DNA of 64,000 bases from Marisa cornuarietis (lineage: Eukaryota > Mollusca > Gastropoda > Architaenioglossa > Ampullariidae). Position 1 is the first letter of the stretch. Each line of letters opens with the position of its first letter. Below, piece after piece: positions 47,121 to 58,700 of this stretch. Location: positions 1,479,001 through 1,543,000 of the forward strand of contig SMMW01000511.1 in assembly GCA_004794655.1 (NCBI GenBank), read 5' to 3'. Below the pieces are notes generated by a model, which was not told the origin of the DNA, did not search any database, and was given only the letters and a program-made list of their open reading frames with translations. The position numbers and the translations under genes are program-made.

Positions 47121-47400
47121 GTTAGCCCCAGCTTGTCCCGTGTGTCAAGTTACGTGCGAAGTTTCTACTAAAGATCGACAGGAATCCCTGGTTGCACAGT
47201 CATAATCTCCAACCTAACTGTGTTAGTGTATTTTGGTGTCCAATAAGCATACTTAACTCAGGACTGAATAAAAACAAAAATCTGTTTTGTAAATTGAGAG
47301 GAACTCGTATCGAGAAACCTGTTCCCTTCAATACGTCATCAGGAGCGCGCGCTGTGTCAGTGCAACCTTGCTTAACTGCACATAAATATCTCAATTGTTT
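47121..47400 (+). repeat. Dispersed repeat R2, copy 1
   Basis: Matches the reverse complement of 55560-55855: gccagcttgtcccgtgtg, aagttacgtgcgaagttt, aaagatcgacaggaatccct, ggttgcacagtca. Unknown element type. Confidence 0.65.
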
Positions 47401-47649
47401 TCTCGCCTTAAGCTAAACGTCCATTTACGTATCATTTTCTGGTTACCCTAAACATAAAACATATCTCTGTTCGACACATTCAAGTTTTTGTTGCCTCACT
47501 ATAGGTGAGATCACTCTCTTCGTTATCGTTCTCTGCGCTACAGTTCTAACCACGTCAACCACCACAACCTCCGTGTTTTGGTCTGTGTGGAACTTAGGAG
47601 CCATAGAAGGAAAACTTAAACTTTCGTCTTCTTACATAAAAAACATTTT

Positions 47650-48797
47650 CAGCATCAGCGGGACACAACTTCTTTGACTTTAAAAAGGCATTTAAAAGAG
47701 AGTCTGAAAAGGGGCTATGGCATGCAATGCGAAAATTCAGCATCGACGAAGCCCTCGCTCAAGTCGCTGTATAACAGCTCAACGAGTACAGTAGTGCTAA
47801 ACAGCCACATACGAGCTTACTTTTCCACCACAGTAGGGGTACGTCAAGGATGTCCACTATCACCAGTGCTGTTTAATATATTCTTGGAGAACATCATGCT
47901 CGAAGCTCTTCACGACCATCATACTTACATTTCAATCGGGGGGGGGGAGACCAATCTGCAACCTACGCTTCGCAAATGACATAGATCTGTTAGCAGGTAC
48001 CAACAAAGAACTGCAAAACCTCACCAACAGACTGACAGACACCTCAAATGCACATGGAATGGAGACCAGCACTTAAAAGAGCAAAGTTATGATTAATGGC
48101 AACGGCAAAGCAGAGATCTATTTGAACGGGGTACAGCTCGAAGAGGTAAGCAGCTTCAAATATCTTCACAAAAATCTTCACTATTATTATTACTTGGGGC
48201 CACCCTTTCCAAGGACGGCAGCTCCACGCTAGATATCTGCATCAGGATCGCAACAGCAACAGCAGCAATAGCTAGGCTAGAGAGGATCTGGAATAGCCAC
48301 AAGATAAGGTTCGCTACCAAGTACAAGCTGTACAAATCCCTGGTTAGTGCCAATCCTGCTCTACGGATGCAAGACGTGGACTCTGCTCGCCGAAACGGAA
48401 AGGAGAATCCAGACATTCGAGAACAAGTGCCTGAGGAGGCTGCTCCGGATCTCATACAAAGAACATAAAACCAACGACTTTGTACAAAACAAAATTGCCA
48501 CACTCGTAGGACACCAGGAACCTCTACTATCAACAGTCAAGCGACGTAAGCTGGTCTTTGGTCATGTGACCCGGCACGACACCTTGTCGAAGACTATCCT
48601 TCAGGGCACCTTGGAGGGTAGCCGACACCGCGGTGGTCAGAGGAAGAACTGACTTACGAACATCAAAGACTGGACTGGTCGTCCTGTACAGGACCTGCTG
48701 ACTATCGCCCAAAATAGGCAAGAGTGGCGGGCCCTGTGAGCTGCCGCGTCTATCCATGTGCTCCCCCGGGTGCCAGGCAAGGGACGACTGACTGACT
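47650..48797 (+). mobile_element. LINE remnant, RT thumb and C-terminus
   Basis: In broken frames on the + strand: FDFKKAFKRESEKG (about 47668), RFANDIDLLAGTNKEL (about 47965-48010), NGNGKAEIYLNGVQLEEVSS, ILLYGCKTWTLLAETERRI (about 48350-48405), NKCLRRLLRISYKEHKTND, GHVTRHDTLSKTILQGTLEG and a (ctga)n tail near 48787-48799. RTE/Jockey-like, clade not settled. The RT box reads FAND where FADD is expected, so it is catalytically dead as well as frameshifted. Inserted in what corresponds to gene B intron 1. Confidence 0.75.
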
Positions 48798-49113
48798 GAT
48801 TGAACCCACCCTCTCTGCACCACCACACACAAGTTCTTATGCACTTACTTTTAAGTAATAATATTTTTAAAAATATGGAAATCTGCGCTTAAAGAATCCA
48901 TGCGAGTTCTTTATATTAAAAAGTTCAGTTTCAAAGCTAAAATCTGATATTGATATACCAAAATAGAATTGAACGAATTCTCAAGGTTTGAGTTTAATCT
49001 TCCTGCACACCCTAGGTAACTTTCATGCATTTACTAAGTAATCTCCCTCAAAAAAAAAATGTTAAGACTGACTGTCACATCGATTCTATATTTGCACTCT
49101 TGTCTTCAAGCAG
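48798..49113. other. Gene E intron 1 remnant
   Basis: Collinear with gene B 21113-21411 (acccaccctctctg, acaagttcttat). Gene E is cut off upstream of this point and has no exon 1 or upstream block in the window. Confidence 0.6.
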
Positions 49114-49373
49114 ACACGGTCAAGTATAACAACTGGACGCTGGTGTTTCGGATGCTGGAGGGCAGCGGTCAAGAGTGATACGCCACCTGGACGAGCACTG
49201 GCCTTCATCATGACCACTGGCTGGGGTCAAATGACATGAAGCTTGGATGTGTGAGCATAAACGCCTCAAAGCCTTGCCACACTTTGTTCCGAAGTCGATT
49301 GCTGGACGACTGGCACAGCCTCAACGTGAAGAAGGTGAGAAGGTTTGGCGTTGTCATTGGTAACTACACCTGC

Positions 49374-49413
<40 letters not shown>

Positions 49414-49632
49414 TTAGCACCTAAAACAAGGAAGAGACATGGACTACATGGACAGAACACGAGGGACGGAAGAATAAACTACAATACTGCCGACAAGCAG
49501 AAAACAAAGATAGAAAACATAAAAAGGGATCAAGTAACAGGAACAGAGAATATAGTGATTCTGCAGAGAAAGACGGGTAGAAAAGTAGCAAGAGAGGAAG
49601 AAGGAGGGAAGGAAGTACAAGCATTTTGTCAT
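49374..49632 (-). mobile_element. LINE 3' tail in gene E intron 2 with (att)n
   Basis: Starts with about 13 aat units on the + strand (49374-49412), then aacaaggaagagacatggac, caagtaacaggaacagag and agtagcaagag. Same insertion position as in gene A intron 2. Confidence 0.65.
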
Positions 49633-50839
49633 AAAACTATTAATTGTACGCTCACCCTTTTACAGCAAGTTTTTAGACTTTGATGAAATCGATTTCTGAA
49701 ACCATTGAATGCGTTTTGATTTGTATAAGTTTTGTTCACTATGGTTATTAATTGGGGTTGTTTCCTGCTCTGCGTGCCCCACGATTCTTACTTTCACAGC
49801 TCGTCATCTCTAACAAAACACGTATGTTGTATGGAAATGTAATGCTACCTCAGCAATAGATGTAGACCAGAACCAAACGCTGAAGCTCTGTACAGTCCAT
49901 AGTGTCCCTGAAACTGATAGAAACAAGTGAGCGAGAGACATAGTTGATCTCGTGTTTTTACGTGTGGTTACGTGTGCCAGGGTGAGATCTTAATAAAGCC
50001 TATGATGATTTCTGTCCTCGTCATTAACACCTTACTATTGAGCCACCCAACTGCCGAGACTTATATGCAGTCATATACCACTCTCCCCAGCGAATTCTGC
50101 TGGTACACCTCAGCATTTGTTACCTTCTTATAATAGTAGCCTAATTATACAATTATACAAGGGTGAAATTTGTAGCATCCATGTTGCTTTCATTGTATCA
50201 ATTCCGACTGTGTTATAGTATTGTGATTAGCTATACGTTGTCATGTAGAAGACCGGTATCAAAGTGTAAAAAACGTTGTTTACTTTTAAAACATGAACAT
50301 TACCACATATAATTACAAGTTTTAGTAGTCGACTATCGTGCTAGCACCACTTCATAATGGGTGAAGGTATTGTAGAAGATTGTTCATGGTGTAAGTATCT
50401 GGAGGTTTGTTTCAGAGATGCAGGACAATTCCTCCGATTCTTCATTCATGCAAACTACGGGGGAAGCTTTAAATGACCTAGGCTGATGCTTCTTCTAAAC
50501 TTTGCACTTGCACCCTCTCACGGTTATCGAAGCAAAGCACACACAATACACAGATAAGTTAACAAATACCCGATTACTTAAATTTTCGCATAAATTTATA
50601 GAGTGGCATGTCTGAATTTGACAATTGAGTCCACAAAGATTTTTTTCTTAACAAAATGCAAGAAGCTGGTTTAGATAAATTGTTCTTGAGCCCCGTTTAA
50701 GCACTCACATTGAAAAAAAAACGTAAAGGGGTTTCGGTGTTAACTAATAAAGTTGTCAAACTATGTTTAGATTGCATATCTCTGTATGAGTGCGTGCATG
50801 CGTCATGAAAACGTGCCACAGGGTGCTTCTTTTACCTCT

Positions 50840-50860
50840 ATGTGTGTGTTTGTGTGTGTG

Positions 50861-50893
<33 letters not shown>
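50840..50893. repeat. (gt)n tract before gene E exon 5
   Basis: Interrupted gt run ending about 44 nt before the acceptor. Position equivalent to gene B. Confidence 0.9.
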
Positions 50894-51267
50894 TTCCTCA
50901 TTTGTTCGTTGTTCTGACGCAGCCGTTTCTGTTGCAAGCGGTGTACTGGCGGACGTTTTTGCGGTGTTTATACAATACTGACGTCATCAAATTCTGCCGC
51001 GTGTCCATGAAGAAACGCAACCAAGTGGTCTACTGTCTGACATACACAAAATGCTTTGCATGAGTGACGTGGATACATTTTGAAATGTGACAAAGACTCA
51101 GCTACTTTCACCTCACTAATAAAGTTTATCATTAGTGCTCAATTTTCTAAAATTAGTTATTTCTTGTTAAAAAGTATATTTAGTAGATATAAACATTTCT
51201 ATTTCTTCTCTCGTAAGTTTTGTAAATTACTGCTACTGCGGTATGTAAATTATATAAATTTTATTGC

Positions 51268-51352
51268 ACGTCTCTTTCTCGTTTTAAGCATTAAGAGCAT
51301 GCTTTCTATGAGTGTGACTATGCGCTATAAAAAATTTCATTTAGTATTATTA
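51268..51352 (+). mobile_element. LINE 3' tail in gene E 3' flank
   Basis: cacgtctctttctcgtttta, gcatgctttctatgagtgtg, then att-rich end. Shared position with gene A (19000-19105). Confidence 0.6.
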
Positions 51353-51719
51353 TCGTTGCTTAAAATAATAGACAACTTATACAGACAAAAAAAAATGTTC
51401 AAGTATGAACTACTCCTGTATCAGAATTCAGCATCCACCTAACAATACAGTAATTAATGTATATAATAAGCTTTGGAAAAGCAATAAGGGTAGAAAAGGG
51501 AGGTCTTCATTGTTCCGCAAAAATGTTACAGAAACTGATTGAGTATCTACCAAAACAAATACTACTCCACTTAAAGACACGCGCCCTGCATTCACAGTTT
51601 GAAGCACATTTGAAAGACTAGCACAGTTGTTTCTGAAATACTGCATTCACGTATCTTAAAAGTTATAACTCTAAATATAAGTCTGCATATCTAGTCGATC
51701 TTCTTAACCACTTTTTGAC
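51353..51719. other. Gene E to gene D spacer
   Basis: Partly collinear with 26130-26480 upstream of gene C (aactcctgtatcagaattc / aacttctcctgtatcagaattc). No gene seen. Confidence 0.45.
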
Positions 51720-52409
51720 CATTTCTCAAGAATACTCCTACTCTATTACCTTTAGAAGTTGACATTGAGCTTAAAGACTTCTTATTTCGGGGCAGGGGGT
51801 GGGATGGCAAGTGTATCCATCACCACAGTCATGATCAGCATGAAACTTTCCCACCGTGTGATAAATTATTTTCATCAGGCCGACCCACATCAACTTACCT
51901 CCTGGACCATTTGTATCTGTCTGACCTAGTGAGTCAGTGGTGCAGAGACAGAAGTGTTCGATATTCACTAACGTAATCTATGTTCGGTTGTCACCATGCA
52001 GCTGCCATTTTAATTATTCCTGTGCTGTGGCTGCGAAAGAGCACTTCCTTTGTCCACATCCTCTTCAGCCTGAGAACTGGATAATTACTATTATTAGAAC
52101 GGAAGCCAGTCATTGGCTGTTGCCAACGCAGACCACTCGCGTTACTTCCGATTTTAGTCCGGAGTTAATACTCTGCACTACACTGACGGCAGTTTGATTC
52201 CTGTGGTCTGGTCAAGGGATGCAGTCTTAGAAGAAGGCATTTTATTGGTAAATTTGCAATAAATAAAGAAAAACTGTGAAAGATCCTCGCGCTTTTAACT
52301 GCTTACTCTCATACATTTAGCCATTAAAAGGAAGGTTAAAGGAAAAATTGCAGCAAAGTGGCAGAAAGAATTTGACGACTTATCGGCAACATATAAATTC
52401 TGTCCACAG
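51720..52409 (+). promoter_or_regulatory. Conserved upstream block of gene D
   Basis: Carries the same ordered motifs as gene B 19765-20431, including tgaccatttctcaagaatac, acccacatcaacttacctcc, gatattcactaacgtaatc, ctgtgctgtggctgcg and gaaggcattttattggtaaa, and ends in the acceptor tgtccacag at 52409. Very close to the gene B block, suggesting both are under the same control. Confidence 0.45.
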
Positions 52410-52418
52410 ACTGATTTT

Positions 52419-52785
52419 ATGAAGAAGATCATTGCAGGCAACTTGATTACCGCAAACATGTCGCTTTTCCCTGGCGGAGTTAGACTGGTGTGTGTTGCCG
52501 TCCTGGCAATTTCCTCTGTCTTACAAGGAGTGAACACCGTGTACACTAATGGCGTGGTGTTCCAGAACTTTCCAGGAATTGAGCTTCAGGACCCTTGCGT
52601 CGTAGCTCAGCTGGTCGTGAGCTCAGCATTAGGCTGTGCAATGAGGTGCAAGTCGTTCCCATCATGCCGAGCGGCCTCCTACAACAAGGTAACAGCCAGG
52701 TGCTGTCTCAGCTCGCTTCTGGCCTACGAACAAGGTGCGACTTACCTGGAGAACGAGAACAGCACCTACTTCCAGCCTCTCACAG
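52419..52785 (+). CDS. Gene D exon 1: leader and cysteine module
   Basis: Same length (367 nt from atg) and exit phase 1 as gene B. Hydrophobic LVCVAVLAISSVL, then CKSFPSCRAASYN. Internal start MSLFPGG at 52458 is the alternative. Confidence 0.85.
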
Positions 52786-55700
52786 GTAATCAGTGTTAAG
52801 CCTTTTGTTCTTTTATTTTTTCTTTGCACAAAAAGTTTTACCAATCAAGTGATTTTGTCGTTTTGTAAACGAGGAGGCATTTTGAACCCTATTTATTATC
52901 ATCTTGAGTAATGCTTTATTTCATTCATAAAATTTTATCCAAACGTTCTTTAAACGATAAAATGTGTGTGTAAAAATTATGCTTGACATTGTCACCCGGC
53001 ATAATAATATGTTTGCTTGACGGGAATTATTGGGCACCAGGAGGGATATTTTTGTTATTTTTATTCTTTAGCTGTACAATTCATTTTAAAATTATCATGG
53101 ACCTTCATCTACTGGATTAGTGTCTCAGGTTTATATCCGGTGTAAGTCTCGGCTTTCCTTATTAGCCTGCCCGTTTTTCCGGTTCCGGTTTGTTGTTGCG
53201 AAGAGACACGGACCTTCATTTAATTTTTAATAAGGGTCAGTTGTTTGCAGACGTAAATGGATTCGAAAAAATGGACAGGTGCAAATTGTTGCATTATTGG
53301 ATGTCATACCAATAAATCGAGATGTCGTTATCCTCAACAAAAAGTAAACATCTATGCTCGTTGCCAACGGGGTGGGGGGGAACTTTCCTATTGTCGTCTG
53401 CTAGTAAATGGCGTTGTCGTGAACTCAGTGTTACCATTAACCTTCATCTGTGGCATTTATTAAACTAATTCTTAAAGTATAGGCTTTCTGTAACAGAATA
53501 ATCTGTATAATTGTTTCCAAAAAATCAAAAACAATGCTTTTTTTTAAAATTGTTAGTGTTAGAACAAGTCAATAGCATCTGTTGTGACGATGTTTTTATA
53601 TGATAAAATTGACGATAAACCCACATGCGTTTTCTAGAAACAACCAAAATACATTTTTAAGAAAATACTTCTGTTGATTTTGCAATCAGTCTTCTTTAAC
53701 AAGGTTCTTATGACAGAAATGCTTAATTACTTCTAAAATTTCTTCGACGTTAGGAAAACCCGCCATTTTGAAATCGGAAACGGAAGTGAAAACTGAACGT
53801 CTGTAGGGTTTGTTACAATTGGTCACTCCTATGATACCGCACAGAGGCAACGAATGAGAGACACTCATCTAAGAGAGTAGATGAAGGTCTGTGAAAATTA
53901 TAAAATGTATTTTAGAGATAAAAACTGCATCATACAATAATAAAATGAGTTTTGTAACAACAGAATTAATAATTCGGTAAGCCAAAGCATTTTATTTTAA
54001 TTATGCTTTAGAAGTTGCAGTCCAGTTTATGTTTGAAATAAAATTCAGTTCTATAGCTATAGAGTTATTTTAGCTATACAATTTAATTCTATAATTCTAA
54101 AATGCATTTTTATTAAGAAAATGAATTCTTTATTACTAAAATGAATTCTGTACTTATAGAATCGAAGTGTATATGGAACAAGGCTCTGAGCTTCATTATT
54201 TGCATAGTGTTTGAAATGTGAAAGGTCAGCCAATCAGAAATCCCCTAACAAAAGTGACTGGATATGGGCTGTCTGCTGAGCGTTCAACACTTTGATCAGT
54301 TTAAAGGACTTAAAAAGAATCATTGAACTTAAATGCTTAAAAAATATTAGTCTGTACAAAGACTTCCTCTGTGTATGTGATGTGTCCTGATTTATTTTCT
54401 TCTTCGGCAGTAACTATGAGACAGTCACTACAAACAGTCGTCGACTTACAACCACGTTTGGTAACAACAAACTGGTCGTAAGTCGGCCATGTTAAATTAG
54501 CATTAGTATATTATGCTGGGTAATCATATTGCAATCATCTTTAAGCCCTATGCTATTTTAGAAACAGTTTCTTTGCTCGTTATTTAATTTCATACATTCT
54601 ACACTCTCACTTTCACTTTGCTCCCTGGCAAGTCAAGTCCAGACATACCAGTCATAGTTGCGGTCGTAAAGTGTAACAGTCGTAAGTCGCATAGGTCGTA
54701 AGTCGACGACTTCCTGTACTATGCGATTATTGATAAAAGAAGAGTATAAACTCCTTAAACTGGAGAATTAGAGACGCTCACACAGATAAATCAATTCAAA
54801 GACATAGATTCTATTTACATTATTTACACATGCAACTACCATTTCTATTCTAGCTACCCTACCTAACCTACTAAAACCTAGCACCTAACTACCTGGGGTG
54901 GGGAAAGAGGGGGTTGAGGGACGTGAGCCGCTTTCCAGCAGGACCATAGCACATTGCGGCAAAAAGGCACTTCTCTCGTACTCGGGGTGGCGTGCGGTGC
55001 GATTTTCCACTGGGGACCAGGTAGGGACTGGGGGGGTTAAGTATTTTAGATTACACGCTATGTGAAAAATAAAAATATCTTCTTTCAAACGCAGTAACTA
55101 TTATTACTAAGCTAAAGCAATTTCTATCACCTGTGAGTCTAAAATATCTATATTTCGATATCAATGTATGATAGCAGAAATTAGGTGTCTATCGATATGA
55201 CTTTACACAGATAGATTATATGTCTCGCTTAGTAATCAGTTGGTCTTCATGAAAGGTTTGACAGAGAATTCATCATATTTGAGAACAAAAAAAAATACAA
55301 AAAAAGGAAAAGGCGCAAAACAAAAAACAAAAAAAAAAAAACACACAAAAAAAGGAAAACCACTACACCATGCAGACACTACTGTCATTGCGTGTAAACT
55401 AACCTATTTAACAGGCTTCATCGTCTCGGTTGTTTTAAACCATCATTTATTTCACCTTAACATGTCATAAATTTTAGGTCTTGAGTTATTTTGCCTGTCA
55501 CCATTAACTGTATGCAACTCTTCATAATGTTTAAACTTTGTTGAGCTTAGCGCCATAGCAAGTTTCATAGCTGGCAACGACTGATTGAAAGCAAGGTTGC
55601 ACTGAGCCATCGCGGGCACCTGATGACTGGGATGTTTGAGCATGAAGGGGACCAGATTTTTCGACCAAGTCCCTCTCCGTTTACAAAAAGATTTTTGTTT

Positions 55701-58700
55701 TCAGTCAGTCCTGAGTTAAGTACGCTCACTGGACACCAAAATGCACTAACAAACTTAGGTTGGAGATTGTGACTGTGCAACCAGGGATTCCTGTCGATCT
55801 TTAGTAGAAACTTCGCACGTAACTTGACACACGGGACAAGCTGGCGCTAACACATCCAAGATGTCAAACACCGGGGATGCGGAGGTGGAGATTCGAGCCC
55901 GACTGGCCTCACTTAGGAGCACAAGGAAGGCAAAAAACATCAGCCAGACGATCAAGCTGAGAATCTTCAAGTCAAATGTGATCAGCACTGTCCTTTATGG
56001 ATCAGAATCATGGAAGATGACCAAAAACATCGGTAACAGGCTGGACGTCTTCCAAACCAGATGCCTCAGGCGCATACTTAACATCTTTTGGCCAAACACC
56101 ATCACCAATGAAGAACTCCACCGATGAACTGAAACCGAGTCCATCACCACGCAGGTTCAACGAAGGCGTTGGCGATGGATTGGACATGTGCTCCGCCAGC
56201 AGACAGCAGACCTCTCCAGAATCGCCCTACGATGGATTCCAGACGGCCGAAGAAAACGAGTCCGCCAAAAGGAAACCTGTAGAAGAACAGTGTAAGGGGA
56301 TACGAAAGGAAATGCCTGGACATGGAGTCGCCTGGAGCGAGTTTCAGCCGATCGACATCAGTGGCGGGCTGTGTTTGATGCCTTATGTGCAAATAGCACA
56401 AAGAGGTCTGAAAATATAAATGAAATAAATTTTCTCTCTAGTTATTGAATGCATTCTATGTTTATAGAGTTAATTTTAAGTATTTAAAATATACAAATTA
56501 TCAGTGATGAATTGTATAGCTAAAGAGAAAACAAATTATAAAAATTCCCCTCTTGGCGCCCCAAGTCAAACAGACTACTAAGGAGGTCGCTTGCTAGTAA
56601 AGCAAGGGAGACGATTCCCGTGGTAGCGAAAGCACATCACTGCACCACTAAGCTCCCCTGAGACAGACGGTGTATTCACAGGTGGTGCAAACATATGGGA
56701 TATGCCAGTAAAAGCCCTTAACGCACGAGCACGCACACGCAATCACATCTGTAAAAGTACAAAGGTGTTACACGAACATTTCAAACAATGTAGCGGTGTG
56801 GCAATTTCAACTCGTTTATTTCTTTATGTAGACAGAGATTTCTCTTGTCTGCTGATAATGCTGTCCCGATAACACAGCACAGGAATATATCAACAAACAA
56901 ACAAACAATATTGCCATACACAAATTTTGATTTTTATCGAAGTTTGATTGCTATATAGAAAGGCAAAAGAGAAGTAAAACTAGAACACTAGGCGTTTTTT
57001 TCATGGGTGGGGGCTAGGTGTAGAATTTATAGTTGAATAGGTAACCACTGTCATCGATTCTGCATCATCGTATTTGTCTCCGGTACAGACACCGTACAGT
57101 ATGACAACTGGACGCTGGTATTCCGTTTGCTGGGTGGAAGCGACCAGAGAGTCTACAACACCTGGACGAGCACTGGCCTTCATCATGACCACTGGCTGGG
57201 GTCAAAGGACATAAAGCTGGGATGTGTGAGCATGAACGCCTCAAAGCCCTGCAACACTTTGTTCAGAAGTCGACTGCTGGACGACTGGCACAGCCTCAAC
57301 GTGAAGAAGGTGAGAACGTTTGTCATTGTTTATAGTAGACTTAGGTGTGTAGCATACAGAGATTATCTTATTTTTATCGGATGGCTTACTCAAGCACAGG
57401 TACATTTGTTTTCGAAGAGCGTATCCGTCGTAGGTACTTCTATTAATATGTGGTACAACCTGCTGCTGTTAATGCAGGTTCGTGTGAGCCTTTTCAAGAA
57501 CAGCCTGCAAGTTCTCAATCTCATTTTCGACGGGAGAGACTCCGGGTACATGGACTGGCTCAGTCCTGCTCGAGTCCTTGAGTCGCCATGGAATGACCTC
57601 TACATCGACAGAACTTACAACAGCTTCTCCGTGGCTGGGTATGTTGATGTTGATAGACATTCTAGATACGGTAGAAAAAGAGAGAGACATAAATAAAAGT
57701 ACAATATGCAGAAAATAATGGCCAGTAGGGAAGACCCTACACTAGAGAGCTGTTAAACTAAAACCTAAACAAGAAAGAAAAGGAAGAAACAAACAGTAAT
57801 CAAAGCAAAGTAGATAACTCGACAGCCTTAACGTTGTCCTTGTACAAATGACATGTCTGTGTTGCTGACATCTTTTTCTGTGAAAAACATTTGTAACCCT
57901 GTATCTCGAGAATCAGAATCAGAATCACTTTACGCTTTATTGAATAGGCCATCGGCCCATTTCAAGGGGGTGCATAACAAAACCATCAAAAGTATAAACA
58001 CAAACTGTATAGAAGGCAATAGGATTACATCAACACGAATGTATTCTAACTTAGTCACACTGTGCTTTTTTACATTTACAGAAGATATACCAAGAAATAT
58101 GAAAAATTTACAGAAAATACTAGCACAATGACAGCACACAGATAAATAAGTTATATTAGAGAGTCGTCTCTCCGGTCTAGTGCTTTGTAAACAAATGCAG
58201 CTAGAGTGTTAGTTCCTGTATCTGACATTATATGTTGGAATCTGAATAGAGAAGGACTCTTATAATATTTTACGGTAATGTAGCTTTCTTGCAAATCAAA
58301 ATACAGTGGACAAACAATGTGTTTAGGCGTCTTCATTTTGACACAAAACGCACTTTATATCCTTACTTTCAACACAACAAAAGCGGAGCTAATAGCATTA
58401 CAAATCTGACCTATTTTAAATCTTCTTAGAGCATCTCTCATACCAATATGCTTAATATCTCCAAGAAAACTGTATTGTGGATGATTTGTAAAAGTCATAG
58501 GGAGGAACCTTTGACTAGAGTTCACTCAAAAAAAATCCATCAGTCATAACTGAAATTCTCTCAACAAATAAATGCTAGTGTGCAACTTCCTTATTCCTCC
58601 GTTCTAATGCTTTGTACAGATAAATGGCAAGGCGGCGTGTTATTCCTCGATTATTATCAGCCATAAGTACACAGAATATAAAGTGAGATGAAAATTTAAA

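Larger units (their letters stand above)
49114..50981 (+). pseudogene. Gene E: 5'-truncated family pseudogene
   Basis: Exon 2 (49114-49334, 221 nt) keeps both splice sites and reads YNNWTLVFRMLEGSGQE, then tga at 49176-49178 where gene B has tgc (Cys). Exon 3 is deleted. Exon 4 survives only as its first 50 or so bases (50416 to about 50467). Exon 5 (50938-50981) is clean in coding but its acceptor cag|g has become caa|g, which moves the ag by one base and shifts the frame. The LINE tails in intron 2 (49374) and the 3' flank (51268) are shared with gene A, so E and A are sister copies. Confidence 0.8.

Noticed and set aside
49176..49178. TGA in gene E exon 2 considered as a selenocysteine codon replacing Cys
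   Set aside because: Gene E lacks exons 1 and 3, has a cut exon 4 and a broken exon 5 acceptor, and no SECIS-like element was recognised. A nonsense mutation in a pseudogene is the simpler reading.
53686..53868. 60-codon minus-strand frame in the P-like element
   Set aside because: No recognisable domain; kept only as part of the transposon.
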